A DNA stretch of 64,000 nucleotides from positions 540,045-604,044 of the forward strand of contig JACEUU010000002.1 in the NCBI GenBank assembly GCA_024998755.1, in the 5' to 3' direction. The position numbers and the translations under genes were made by a program. Numbering within the stretch: the first letter of the stretch is position 1; each line of letters begins with the position of its first letter. Source of the stretch: Vampirovibrio sp. GTDB taxonomy: Bacteria > Cyanobacteriota > Vampirovibrionia > Vampirovibrionales > JAJTHC01. Under the pieces are notes generated by a model. That model made no database searches. It was given only the letters and a program-made list of their open reading frames with translations, and was not told the origin of the DNA. This document shows, piece by piece, positions 37,201-45,602 of this stretch.

Positions 37201-37977
37201 TAGCTTCACAATTTCAACCGATGAAGCTAACTTGACTTGCTCATCTTTTAAAGCTTGATAAGCCAAGGCTTTTTCTCGTTCGCCTGAAAGTTGTTCTAAC
37301 CGCCCATCAATTTCCCCTAGTAAAATGTGGTTTCGCTCGATTGTTTCCGACGTGGTGGTCATTTCCCGAAGGGCAGCTTCAATTTTTCGGTCAAAATCCG
37401 CCACGCCCGCTAATTCGTCGATAATTTTTCGGCGTTCCATGGCAGACATATTCACAATGCTGGAAACGTCGCCCTGCATCATCACGTTGTAACATCCGGG
37501 GGACACGTTAAATAGGGCTAAAAACTCATGAATTTCGGTGAGTGTTGAAGGCTTGCCATTGAGGTAATAAGTAGAAGTTGTGCCTGATGGGGTTTCTTTA
37601 ATTCGCCGTGCTACCCGCACCCATTCAGACCCATCAAGGGTTTTAAGCAGTTCCAAGCTGTGTTGGCGTTGGGCATCATCTTCGGAAAGGGCAGATTGTA
37701 GTACGCTATCGGGTAAATCTTGCTTGCCTTTGTTGAAGGTAATTTCCACGCTGGCTTCACGACGTTTGGCAGATTGGTTGTTGATTAAATCCGTCAGTTT
37801 TTCTGCCCGCATGGTACGAGAACTAGAAAGCCCTAGGCAAAACAGCACGCTATCTACAATGTTGCTTTTCCCAGACCCATTGGGACCTGAAACCGTTGTG
37901 AAGCCTCGTTTAAAGGGGATGGTGGTTTTCCCGACGAATGATTTAAAATTATCTATTTCAATTTGTTGAATAAACAT
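34216..37977 (-). CDS. smc: chromosome segregation protein SMC
   Basis: 1253 residues from the ATG at 37977 (an in-frame TTG at 37998 is less likely). Walker A GPNGSGKSNIVDSV near residue 33, a long coiled coil, a hinge at about 510-640 (GVHGTIAQLATVETDYHTAL, GGRVQNIVVEDD), the second coiled coil, the signature MSGGEKSLTSLAF and Walker B FYALDEVDQNLDG. The C-terminal FVVVSLRKPMID and RTVGVTQ strongly resemble cyanobacterial SMCs. It organises and segregates the chromosome with ScpA, which follows. Confidence 0.95.
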   Translation of the reverse strand: MFIQQIEIDNFKSFVGKTTIPFKRGFTTVSGPNGSGKSNIVDSVLFCLGLSSSRTMRAEKLTDLINNQSAKRREASVEITFNKGKQDLPDSVLQSALSEDDAQRQHSLELLKTLDGSEWVRVARRIKETPSGTTSTYYLNGKPSTLTEIHEFLALFNVSPGCYNVMMQGDVSSIVNMSAMERRKIIDELAGVADFDRKIEAALREMTTTSETIERNHILLGEIDGRLEQLSGEREKALAYQALKDEQVKLASSVEIVKLKGLNAQFSANQRNLEKAKTQRQEAKDRYAKLDTAIAATTLELKQVNETIKKQGEDKLLALAQQMEALKAQVGRRQDAIVGLHQRQEETRAELARFDQDFLKLSDWMANNQSEIDLLKQQEAELKERVTYERKAVDQHQEALNLLESADSQAHAARQALRLQLEAAQDQLATLQRENLALKAQQERLSDTQASKQQQLTSLEYKQDQLKTRYAQLSIDFEKLEDQKNKLESACGQLSGDRQRLQSAFQRTQEQLYKAKQAVATLEAKKMAYEEMSFSRPVEAVLSLGLSGVHGTIAQLATVETDYHTALEMALGGRVQNIVVEDDSIAQAGIRHLQQNRLGRATFLPLNKIKAMATPRGAAPNYAGVIDYAVNLVSFSAEYATIFAFALGDTLVVESVEAARPLLNKFRMVTLDGSILEKTGAMTGGANQQFRGGNKTVFGGGSATAGSMQDVELSNLRSEVGQLEAEKSKIEQHLSRIEVDWGKQSAELATVEQQHQRYLAQLEVLEKQLHDQEQELTIAQSATSASGKTADATTLASKLATLAKQEAVAEKAIEALKQQFILLEGQASGSQYQETLALLQEAKFQFETYEADFRHIQHTLKQKETELEIRQTSSQEKKEAYATKTNQIGVWDKEIALFYAEIEAVEHQLVGLNEELASMDDEIKEFQAERERLQALLIDHEKQKHNTERAVQEAEQQLIAIQAQLRELEPQIDQLYAQLKAIFDDLEARLADAAFPTLEALNLQIATLQKKMTALEPVNMLAINEFDQVSTRQQELATKLETLETEKEALANKVHSYEELKRQYFMKAFDSVNKQFKEIYAELSDGHGQLILTNPTDPLAGGLSIEASPRGKKTQRIEAMSGGEKSLTSLAFVFSLQRTMPAPFYALDEVDQNLDGINVEKLAKMVQRESETAQFVVVSLRKPMIDNSDRTVGVTQKRNGVSKVTGIQLREDRPDEPTYLHPMELPMPVSIPKKPVATPPTEVTEKSAKQVVG

Positions 37978-38228
37978 GGGGGTAGACGACAACCTCAAGG
38001 GGTAATTTATGCAACAAGAAAATGATGCTACTATCTATTTATTATACAATCAACCTGTATAAAAGTGCAACGCTTGCTTATTGTTTAGGGTATATCAACA
38101 TTTACTAAAGTTTGCGTTTGTATTGGTCGAAAGGTAGAATAATGTTATCTTAAGTCCTTCTGATTTGTTGAAATCAGTTTTTTTATTTGCATTGTTATTC
38201 ATATTATTACAGAAAAGGGTTTTATAGA

Positions 38229-38621
38229 ATGTCTTCTGAATTTGATTATAGTATCGTTACAACCATAGTATTTTTAGCTGGTGCTTTGGGGTTGACTTTT
38301 TGGATGGGCAAAGCCATTAAAACCCAAGGGGCTAGCTTTTTAAAAGACGCTTACACTGAGCCTGAAGATGCAAAATCTGTCGATACCATTGTAGGTATTG
38401 CTCAAATTACTTACTATTTTATTACTTTAGGTACTATTTTAGCAAAAGCTTTTAACAAATTTTCGGTTGATTCTTGGGGCGATGCGATGCGGTCTGCCTT
38501 GGGTGAAATTGGTTATACCATGTTTTGGATAGGGTTTATTGCACTTATTATTTGGGGATGCCTTGCTTTTGTTCGTAAAACCAAAAAAAATGACAAACTG
38601 CCCAAGCAGCCTTGGGAATAA
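38229..38621 (+). CDS. small integral membrane protein, unknown
   Basis: 130 residues with about three hydrophobic segments: residues 8-30 (IVTTIVFLAGALGLTFWMG), about 57-75 (IVGIAQITYYFITLGTILA) and 98-118 (MFWIGFIALIIWGCLAFV), and a lysine-rich tail (RKTKKNDKLPKQPW). The ATG at 38229 has AAGGG about 10 nt upstream. It precedes a prepilin gene by 42 bp on the same strand, so the two may be cotranscribed. No family is recognised. Confidence 0.6.
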   Translation: MSSEFDYSIVTTIVFLAGALGLTFWMGKAIKTQGASFLKDAYTEPEDAKSVDTIVGIAQITYYFITLGTILAKAFNKFSVDSWGDAMRSALGEIGYTMFWIGFIALIIWGCLAFVRKTKKNDKLPKQPWE

Positions 38622-38663
38622 ATCCATTTTTTTATTACATAACGTAACGAGGACATATGGCGT

Positions 38664-39263
38664 ATGCTATTGAATTTAAAACACCATAAAGCCTTCAGCT
38701 TAGCTGAATTAGCGATTACTTTATCTCTTATTGGTATATTGGCGGTTTCTTTGTTGCCGATGATTAGCAATTCCCAAGCAGGGCCTAGAAAATATACGGC
38801 AACCTTAAAAACAACATTGACCACGATTGAACATGCCCTTTCCACAGCCATGTTACGTGGTGATAGGCTCGATAGTTACGCTGTTATTCAAGAAACCTTA
38901 AAACCTGAAAGAAGTTGTCCTAGTAATAGTTCAACTCAAGGGTGTTGGAATAATACGACTCAAGGTGCTTCAGGAGAAAGTGGGCAACCTGGCTTCATAC
39001 TTAAAAATGGCGTTGCTTTGGTTGGCTTAGATGATACGACATTCAGAGTTACCACAAATGGCATGAATGGCTGGTTAATTGATGCCAACGGTGCTGATGG
39101 ACCTAATCAAGCGAATGTCGATCAATTACTTGTTAACATGTGTTCGGGGGTTGCCACTACTTGTAACGACCCTTCTGGTGGCGGGCACAAGGTGGCTACT
39201 GGCGTTTTTGTACCCGGTTCAGCCGGTGCTAACGCCACAAGGTTTGATGAAATTATGGAATAA
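38664..39263 (+). CDS. type IV prepilin-like protein
   Basis: 199 residues. Leader KHHKA-FSLAELAITLSLIG (Ala before the cleaved Phe), a hydrophobic helix to VSLLPMI, then a globular part with WLIDANGADGPNQANVDQ, the same D-x-NG-x-x-x-PN signature as the prepilins at 26-27 kb. Four cysteines (CPSNSSTQGC, NMCSGVATTC) could form disulfides. It is probably a minor pilin. It follows the small membrane protein by 42 bp. Confidence 0.8.
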   Translation: MLLNLKHHKAFSLAELAITLSLIGILAVSLLPMISNSQAGPRKYTATLKTTLTTIEHALSTAMLRGDRLDSYAVIQETLKPERSCPSNSSTQGCWNNTTQGASGESGQPGFILKNGVALVGLDDTTFRVTTNGMNGWLIDANGADGPNQANVDQLLVNMCSGVATTCNDPSGGGHKVATGVFVPGSAGANATRFDEIME

Positions 39264-39267
39264 TGGG

Positions 39268-40080
39268 TTAGTTATTTTGTTGGGTAGCGTTGTCATTTAT
39301 CGCTGGTTTATCCCATATCATAGTGGCAACCGGTATGGCTAACGCTCCCCAGCTTAAAGCTTCTAGCACTTTAGGTAGCCATGTTTCTAAGTTTTCCAAG
39401 GTGTTAATTGAAATCATTTTCCTGAAGGGTTCTGTTAGTTCCCGTTGAAAGGGCAATTGTCCACGCCCCAAGATGCCTAATGTTACTAACCCACAAGGTA
39501 GAAGAGTCGCTTTTACTTGGGCACTTTTAATGGCTTGTTCTTGTTCACTTGCTTCTGCTAGGCTTCGGTAGCCTCGGCGTTCGTCTTCCCGCTTGGCGGC
39601 TTGTTCTTGCGGAGACCGAACGGCGTAAAACAAAGTTGGTATAAATGGTATACCAACTAAGGCAGATAAAAAAGGTATACACGCCCACCAACTAGCCCGC
39701 ACTTTAGCAGTGTGTAATTCTTCCGCATCTGCTAGTTTGATTTTTTGTTGCTCCTGCAGGTGTTTTCTTTTTATTAGAGCAAATTTATCTTGCTGAGGAT
39801 AAGTAGCATAAGCGGTTCCTGTTTTTGATGCTGGTTCAATACCGTCTTCGCTTTCTTCTTCTTCTGTGGTTAACATAAATAAATCTTCTACGGCGGTGGT
39901 TAAGGAAATAGGCGGTAGTAGAGGGGATGGCGTGATAAGTTCTACGGGTGGTAATGGTGTTTCTGCTTCGTTAGAGGTTACGGAAGCAGGCAGATTTGGT
40001 GTTAAATTGGCTGCATCAATCATCCCTGCTGTTGCGGGGATTCCTAATGTTGCAAATAGATAGGGGTGGGTAATAGACAT
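39268..40080 (-). CDS. membrane protein, unknown
   Basis: 270 residues. The first 90 are P-, T- and E-rich and probably disordered; a basic helix follows (LIKRKHLQEQQKIKLADAEE). Hydrophobic segments lie at about 130-155 (SWWACIPFLSALVGIPFIPTLF), about 195-207 (ATLLPCGLVTLGILG) and near the C-terminus (ALSWGALAIPVATMIW). No family is recognised. It is convergent with the prepilin gene, 4 bp apart. Confidence 0.55.
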   Translation of the reverse strand: MSITHPYLFATLGIPATAGMIDAANLTPNLPASVTSNEAETPLPPVELITPSPLLPPISLTTAVEDLFMLTTEEEESEDGIEPASKTGTAYATYPQQDKFALIKRKHLQEQQKIKLADAEELHTAKVRASWWACIPFLSALVGIPFIPTLFYAVRSPQEQAAKREDERRGYRSLAEASEQEQAIKSAQVKATLLPCGLVTLGILGRGQLPFQRELTEPFRKMISINTLENLETWLPKVLEALSWGALAIPVATMIWDKPAINDNATQQNN

Positions 40081-40175
40081 TGCTTCAGACCAAAACCTAT
40101 GGAAAAATCAAAAAACTGTAAACCATTAACTACATAAAACCACCAACACTGGCAGATAATGCTAGTAATACCACT

Positions 40176-41126
40176 TTACAAAAACCGACACTGGCTTCCT
40201 TGCCGTGTACCTCGGTTAGCGAAGGTTTCATCAATGGCCTGCATCACTTCCCGCCGTTCCCCCGCCATCCACTTAGGGGCTACAACGTGCTTAAAATGCC
40301 CATTGCCCGCTACTCTATGTATCACACAACTGGGGTGAAGCCGCTCAATAAAATCAACGCAAGTTTCTACGTAGGTTTCAAAGGTCATACTTTCCCATAA
40401 GCCTGCTTGGTATTCTTGGGCTATGGGGGTATTTTCCATGGCTACTAGCATATGTATTTTTACGCCGTTGACCTTTAGTTCAGCTAATTTATCAGCGGTT
40501 TGCATCATATGTTCCCACGTTTCCCCTGGCATCCCGATAATAACATGAATGCAGTGGTCAAGATTTCGGTCTACTGTCCATTGGTAGGCTTGCAAAAAAT
40601 CTTCGTGAGTTTCGCATCGGTTCACCCTGGCTAATGACTCATTATGGATGGTTTGCAACCCGTATTCAACGCTAACGTAAGGTAGTATTTTGCTTTTGTA
40701 GCTGGCTATTAAATCTAGTTTTGCTTCATCCACACAATCAGGACGGGTAGAAATTGCTAACCCCACTACATCCGGATGAGCGGTAGTGGCTTCATCATAC
40801 AATTTTTTGAGCCGTTCAATTCGGCTATAGGTGTTGGTGTATGATTGAAAATAAGCGATAAATTTTTGGGCTTTAAATCGATTTCTGCGGTGTTCAATGT
40901 TCGCTAGCAATTGCTCGGTGATGTTGGTTTTCTTGGGGTTGGTTCTTGAAGAAGAGCCTGTTTCGTCGCAAAAGGTACAGCCCCCTACGCCTTTGCTACC
41001 GTCTATGTTTGGGCAGGTAAAGCCACCATCAATACTGACTTTGTAAACTCTGCAGCCAAATTTTTCTTGCAGATATTGGTTGTAGGTTCGGTAATAGTTG
41101 GTTTCTATGGGTGTGGTTAACATCAT
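40176..41126 (-). CDS. radical SAM protein, YhcC-like (TIGR01212 type)
   Basis: 316 residues. The cluster motif is CPNIDGSKGVGGCTFCDETG (C-x-many-C-x2-C, the extended form typical of this subgroup), with YGLQTIHNESLARVNR and HVIIGMPGETWEHMMQTAD later. These proteins resemble Elp3-type radical SAM enzymes; their substrate is not established. The start has two ATGs. It is transcribed in the same direction as bioD, with a palindromic repeat between the two genes. Confidence 0.88.
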   Translation of the reverse strand: MMLTTPIETNYYRTYNQYLQEKFGCRVYKVSIDGGFTCPNIDGSKGVGGCTFCDETGSSSRTNPKKTNITEQLLANIEHRRNRFKAQKFIAYFQSYTNTYSRIERLKKLYDEATTAHPDVVGLAISTRPDCVDEAKLDLIASYKSKILPYVSVEYGLQTIHNESLARVNRCETHEDFLQAYQWTVDRNLDHCIHVIIGMPGETWEHMMQTADKLAELKVNGVKIHMLVAMENTPIAQEYQAGLWESMTFETYVETCVDFIERLHPSCVIHRVAGNGHFKHVVAPKWMAGERREVMQAIDETFANRGTRQGSQCRFL

Positions 41127-41170
41127 AATGGTGGTACTCTGTTAAAGTTTTAATAGCGTAAAATCTTGGA

Positions 41171-41252
41171 GCGGGACGACACACAGGTCGTCCCCTACGG
41201 AGCGGTATTTTTAAGAATACTGTAGGGGCGGTACCTCCGTGTACGCCCGCCT
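41171..41252. repeat. TGTAGGGG-type composite palindromic repeat
   Basis: GCGGGACGACACACAGGTCG with TCCCCTACGG forms one arm; CTGTAGGGGCGGTACCTCCG with TGTACGCCCGCC forms the other. It is related to the elements inside the GH38 gene (48618-48692) and at 57590-57665. It occupies most of the 184-bp gap between bioD and the radical SAM gene. Confidence 0.65.
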
Positions 41253-41310
41253 AAGATGTAAAGATAATGACACTATTCTAATGTGAAAATGTCGTATGAA
41301 ACGTCCTCAG

Positions 41311-42168
41311 TTAATGGGAATGGTTGCAACCGCAGTGGCTATGGTGTTGATGAGCTGATTGTACTAATAAAGACTGATTTACTTGCTTAGCGGGGTCTGT
41401 TTTTAGGGTTTTGTTTTGTTCGGTTAAGAATTGGGCATACCAATCGGCGGTATCTTCTAGGGTTATGTCTCTCATATCTTTAATGAAAGGTAGGCTAGGC
41501 CATAGGGGAGTGCCTGAATATTTGGCTAGTTCGCTGGCAACGGTTTGCACGGCTAACGAACTTTTTTCATCGGCAGTTAAGGGTGTTTTACCTTCATTAA
41601 TTAAAATCCCACAGGGGGTTATACCTCTTCCTCTTAATACTTCGATGCTCATTAAGGTGTGGTTAATGGTGCCTAAATTGGGGCGAGTTACTACTAGGGC
41701 GGGCAGTTTGAAGTGCCGAATTAAATCCGCCATAAAAAGATATTTCCGAATAGGGCAAAGCACGCCACCAGCTCCTTCAACCAACACAACGTCATGCGTG
41801 GCTTGTAGGGCTTGAAAATCTTGCATTATTTGATGAAAACTTATTTGGTCGTGGTCGTCTGCTACGCTGGGTGCGGCGGGTTCAACAAAAAAATAGCTGG
41901 TTTTAACGGTTAGCTTTTCTGGGAAGTGCCAAAACTTGCTGGCCCAATACGCATCGCCTTCTTCAGGGCAGGTAACCCCAGTTTGAACGGGCTTATAAAT
42001 AGCCACAGTTTTGCCTAAGGCTAACCATACACCCGCCAACCAAGTAGTTACGAATGTTTTACCTACGTCGGTATCTGTGCCAGTGATGAATAATTGTTTG
42101 GGTAATGTTTTAAATGCAGATGACGTTGAGAAAGGGTGCATGAGCCAGTCTTTCTTGTTGGTAGACAC
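41311..42168 (-). CDS. bioD: dethiobiotin synthetase with a Cys/His-rich tail
   Basis: 285 residues; makes dethiobiotin from 7,8-diaminopelargonate, CO2 and ATP. Seen: the P-loop GTDTDVGKTFVTTWLA, KPVQTG, VLVEGAGGVLCPI, and RPNLGTINHTLMSIE. It is longer than the usual 220-240 residues owing to a 15-residue N-terminal lead and a C-terminal extension ending HQHHSHCGCNHSH. That tail has six His and two Cys and could bind zinc or nickel. No other bio gene is present in the window. Confidence 0.92.
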   Translation of the reverse strand: MSTNKKDWLMHPFSTSSAFKTLPKQLFITGTDTDVGKTFVTTWLAGVWLALGKTVAIYKPVQTGVTCPEEGDAYWASKFWHFPEKLTVKTSYFFVEPAAPSVADDHDQISFHQIMQDFQALQATHDVVLVEGAGGVLCPIRKYLFMADLIRHFKLPALVVTRPNLGTINHTLMSIEVLRGRGITPCGILINEGKTPLTADEKSSLAVQTVASELAKYSGTPLWPSLPFIKDMRDITLEDTADWYAQFLTEQNKTLKTDPAKQVNQSLLVQSAHQHHSHCGCNHSH

Positions 42169-42257
42169 TAATAACGTTAATAGTCTAACAAAAACCTGCT
42201 TAAAACACTATACGCCTTATGATATAGTATTTTTAAATAATTTTTGACGCCTTCTTA

Positions 42258-42418
42258 TACCAATTCACAGATTGAATGACTTACAACTTCATCTGTGTAG
42301 GGGTGCGATTTACTAGCCCTACGGTCTATGCGGGGCAACGCATCCGTTTTAGGATTGTTGGAAGGACGTAATAAATTACGCCCCTACAAAAAAACGCTAT
42401 TCAATCTGTGAATCGGTA
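42258..42418. mobile_element. 161-bp composite MITE (TACCAATTC ends around a TGTAGGGG palindrome)
   Basis: The ends are TACCAATTCACAGATTGAAT and, inverted, TACCGATTCACAGATTGAAT. The interior holds a TGTAGGGG...CCCCTACA palindrome. It is the same length and interior type as the MITE at 58752-58912. Its flanks are TTA and TGA, so the target duplication has decayed or the ends recombined. Its right end supplies the last codons and stop of the DCC-type gene. Confidence 0.75.
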
Positions 42419-42906
42419 TGACAACCCGTTTCCTCTGAACAAAGGGTAGCGTTTTCGGCATTTAAGGCTTCGTAAAAAACTAATTCTTCGGCTTCACTCA
42501 ACTTCGGTAAAAACCGATAGCGATTATTAGCCACCCACTGATAAAGTGGCACTAAAACAGGCTGAAAAATAGGTATAGCAAGCATTGAACCCAATAAAGA
42601 ATAAGGAAATCGGCAATTTTTCAAACAAAAAGCCACCGCCGGCACACCAATCAATAACGTATTTGCCTCCACCTCAAACACCCGAATGCCTTGACGAATT
42701 TCCGTTTCAGTTACTGATTTCAACACGTCAAATTGAAGCTTCCACTCTTCAAACTGATGAAGGGGCACAAACTTAAGGGCGTTGGTATTACACTTTTTAC
42801 TTCTCCAGGCCGTCAACAATTTTTGAATTCGCCAACACAACAAACACTTAGCATCAAAGAAAACAACGCCCTTTACGTCCGCTAATTGGTCTGTTGAAAT
42901 AGGCAT
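42397..42906 (-). CDS. DCC-type thiol-disulfide oxidoreductase family protein (DUF393)
   Basis: 169 residues. The N-terminal VVFFDAKCLLCWRIQ is the D-x-x-C-x-x-C signature of the DCC family, followed by LKFVPLH, a GVPAVAF segment and a C-terminal W-V-A-N-N-R-Y-R-F. The function in bacteria is unknown; a redox role is inferred from C-x-x-C. The last residues (H-TDSQIE) are encoded by the terminal repeat of the adjacent MITE, so the original C-terminus has been replaced. Confidence 0.7.
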   Translation of the reverse strand: MPISTDQLADVKGVVFFDAKCLLCWRIQKLLTAWRSKKCNTNALKFVPLHQFEEWKLQFDVLKSVTETEIRQGIRVFEVEANTLLIGVPAVAFCLKNCRFPYSLLGSMLAIPIFQPVLVPLYQWVANNRYRFLPKLSEAEELVFYEALNAENATLCSEETGCHTDSQIE

Positions 42907-42911
42907 TTACT

Positions 42912-43055
42912 AGACCTCTTGCATGGCTCGATAGGTGGGTGCAGATTTGAGGAATAAGGAACGGACTGATGGGCGGTGTAGCCTAACTACATAACCGAAG
43001 GAGTACCGCAAATGACAAAAAAGATGCCCCAGATATTGAGTCATGCAAGAGGTCT
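42912..43055. mobile_element. 144-bp MITE, AGACCTCTTGCATG family, copy 1
   Basis: The ends are AGACCTCTTGCATGGCTCGA and, inverted, AGACCTCTTGCATGACTCAA, both followed by a shared interior (TAGGTGGGTGCAGATT left; GATGCCCCAGATAT right). A second copy is at 63645-63813 and a 27-bp remnant at 45603-45629. It has no coding capacity. It lies between the DCC-type gene start and the phosphohexomutase stop. Confidence 0.75.
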
Positions 43056-43056
43056 C

Positions 43057-44679
43057 TTAGAACTTTCGAATGATTTTATCCGCTGTAACGCCCGCTTTTT
43101 CGTGCATCACCTGTAACCAAAAACTAGATAAATTTTCAAAGGCCGTTTCGCAAGCTTCAGGCGTTTCACCCACAGCTTCCAAATAAAGCCGAATAATGGG
43201 TTCCGTGCCACTAGCCCGAACCAACACCCAAGACCCATTAGTTAGGTAAAGTTTAATCCCATCTTGCGTGCCAAATTTATTTTTTAACGTACTTGCGGAA
43301 TGCTGAGTTTTTTCAGCATCAACCACACAACAAGCCTTGCCCATCGTGCCACCGTTTGTAAAAAAGGTTTGTGCTTGAGCTAAAATAGGGTCTTTTTCGG
43401 CGGTTTTAATCGTCCATTCTGCAAAGTGATAAGTGTTTTCAAGCCCCGCAATAATCCCAGATAACACTTGCGATAAGGGCTTTTTTTGAGATGCCACTAA
43501 ATCTGCAATAATTAAGTTAGCCAACAAGCCATCTTTTTCAGGAATATGCCCGCCGATGCTCAAACCACCGCTGGATTCTCCGCCAAAAATGACAGGGGCT
43601 AAGGCCTCTTCTTCGTCATGTTCAATAAAGGTTTCCGCAATATATTTGTACCCAACAGGTGTTTGAAGCACAGGCAACCCAAAGCTAGCGGCTAAGTCAT
43701 CTACCGCATGGGTAGTAGCTTGAGACCGTACCACCACGGCTTCCGTTTCCAATGTTGATGGTTTTTGACCCAACCAAAACAGCACCAACAATAAAACAAA
43801 GTTAGGCTGTAAGTAAGTACCCGTTTCATCTAACACGCCAAACCGGTCGGAATCGCCATCATTAGAAAAGCCGACTGTCATAGGGTTTGTAGCCCCAGAT
43901 TGCTTGACTAAGTGGCTTAATTCTTCTAAGTTTTCCGCTGAAGGTTCAGGTTCACCCGTGTACCCTGCGGGTCGATTATCATCGTCATGAATGGTTGTGG
44001 CAATCACGCCAAAATCTTCCATTAACTTCGGGAAATAATATCTGCCTGTGGCATAAAGTGGGTCGTAAAACACGGCAATGGGTTGTTCCTGAAACACGGC
44101 GGAAGACAAACCAACCCGATTTTTAAGGTGTTTATAATACGCTTGATAAGGTTGTAAGGCTCGTTTAAAGGGGGTGGAACTAACCCCTAAGACTTCCCGA
44201 TTGAGCACCGCATTACTAGGGTTTGCTTGCCGAGCTTCAAATTGTTCACTCAGCGAAGAAGGTGCAACCGCCCCTTCCGGCGTTAGGAAATTATACCCAC
44301 CGTAATCCCAAGGGTTATGGCTAGCCGTCATTAAAATTGCCCCAGCTGCTGGGGTATCGCAACCGGTTAAATCTTTCAAACAAGCGGCAGCATAGGCTAA
44401 AACGGGGGTCGGTACATCGCCTTCAATTTGGTAAACATCTAAGCCTCTGGCCTGTAAAACCGCCATAATAACAGGAATGGCTTCTTTGGTTTTTTGGCGG
44501 GTATCGCCCCCCAACAAAACGGGGCGAACCTGTTGCCAATCGTTGGTCATCTGTTCAATTAACACATCGGCAATGGCATGGGTAATTTGTTCAACAACGG
44601 CTTGATTAAAGCCAGCATCGGTATTATTTCTGTAACCCGAAGTGCCAAATTTGTAGATGGTTTGCGTAGTGGTTTGCAT
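43057..44679 (-). CDS. alpha-D-phosphohexomutase (phosphoglucomutase/phosphomannomutase)
   Basis: 540 residues. All four hallmark loops are present: the phosphoserine loop TASHNPWDYGGYNF, the metal loop SNDGDSDRFGV, the sugar-binding GGESSGGLSIGGHIPEKDG, and the phosphate-binding RASGTEPIIRLY. It interconverts hexose 1- and 6-phosphates for glycogen, nucleotide sugars or cell wall. The sequence alone does not separate glucose from mannose or glucosamine specificity, although the length favours phosphoglucomutase/phosphomannomutase over GlmM. Confidence 0.9.
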   Translation of the reverse strand: MQTTTQTIYKFGTSGYRNNTDAGFNQAVVEQITHAIADVLIEQMTNDWQQVRPVLLGGDTRQKTKEAIPVIMAVLQARGLDVYQIEGDVPTPVLAYAAACLKDLTGCDTPAAGAILMTASHNPWDYGGYNFLTPEGAVAPSSLSEQFEARQANPSNAVLNREVLGVSSTPFKRALQPYQAYYKHLKNRVGLSSAVFQEQPIAVFYDPLYATGRYYFPKLMEDFGVIATTIHDDDNRPAGYTGEPEPSAENLEELSHLVKQSGATNPMTVGFSNDGDSDRFGVLDETGTYLQPNFVLLLVLFWLGQKPSTLETEAVVVRSQATTHAVDDLAASFGLPVLQTPVGYKYIAETFIEHDEEEALAPVIFGGESSGGLSIGGHIPEKDGLLANLIIADLVASQKKPLSQVLSGIIAGLENTYHFAEWTIKTAEKDPILAQAQTFFTNGGTMGKACCVVDAEKTQHSASTLKNKFGTQDGIKLYLTNGSWVLVRASGTEPIIRLYLEAVGETPEACETAFENLSSFWLQVMHEKAGVTADKIIRKF

Positions 44680-44801
44680 AAATGGGAGCGTGCTTTCATA
44701 AACAGGTGTGGTAAAAAATCCATACCAATACTATAGCAAAAATAAGTGAAAAATACTTCACTATTGGTTCTTAATACGGGTTAATTATTTTTGTTTGAGA
44801 C

Positions 44802-45533
44802 ATTTAACTAATTAGTTATTATAATATCCTTAAGTCTATTAAGGAGTATTTAAAATGCAGTGTCCAAAATGTGGTAGTTTAGATAAAGTTAAAGCAGGGT
44901 TCATCGGAGAAAAGTAACGGTATCAATGCAAAAACTGTGCCTGTAAATATACACGTTCAACCCCGAAAGGGCTTGCACCCATCACATGGAAGCTAGCCAA
45001 CCCAGCTATACACTTCAGGGCTTTCCCTTCGAAAAATTGGTAATTTAATTGGGGTCTCAACGCCTTCTGTACTCAAACAAATTCGTAAAATAGACACCAC
45101 TGCTTGTCGGTTAGAGCCACAGAAAACCACTATTGTTGAGCTCGATGAACTCTGCACGTTTCTTACCGAAAAAAACGCAAAATCTGGGTATGGGTGGCTG
45201 TTTGTCGAGAAACAAGGCGAATCTTGGACTGGGAAGTGGGTTGTCGTGGCATTAAAACCTTGAAAAAATTATGGAAACGGCTTCAGTTATTCAAGGTTGA
45301 AGTTTATTGTGCTGACCATTGGAAAGCCTACAATGACGTGTTGCCTAGTGAAAAATTGGTTCAAAGCAAGGCTGAAACGTATACAGCAGAACAGACTTGG
45401 AGCGATTTGCGACATTGGTTTGCTCGGTTTAAACGACGAGGTAAAGTCGTCTCTCGGTGTTTGGGTGATTTGATTCATGCCATAGCAATTTACTTTCACC
45501 GAGTTAATTTAAGATATAGCTAATTGGTTAAAA
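44802..45533 (+). mobile_element. IS1-like element, copy 1
   Basis: About 732 bp bounded by imperfect inverted repeats (ATTTAACTAATTAGTTAT left; inverted right TTTTAACCAATTAGCTAT). It encodes InsA- and InsB-like parts in broken frames. Near-identical copies are at 51844-53661 and 59511-60242. This copy is uninterrupted and provides the empty site for the IS630-like insertion in copy 2. The host duplication cannot be fixed by eye. Confidence 0.75.
44855..45523 (+). pseudogene. IS1-like transposase, broken InsA/InsB frames
   Basis: ATG at 44855 with AAGGAG upstream begins MQCPKCGSLDKVKAGFIGEK, then TAA (44915-44917), then RYQCKNCACKYTRST: a zinc-finger InsA with a stop where IS1 proteins usually have Gln. 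Another frame carries the helix-turn-helix (GLSLRKIGNLIGVS) running into VELDELCTFLTEK, the first DDE residue. A slippery A_AAA_AAC (45170-45176) would then shift -1 into KIWVWVAVCRETRR...VYCADHWKAY, the rest of InsB. At least two breaks besides the slippery site make this copy unlikely to be active. Confidence 0.7.
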
Positions 45534-45602
45534 CTTTCAATGAATCTACGCCATTTAATGGAGGCAACAAAATGCACCTCCGCTAAACCAGTAGAATAGA
45601 TT

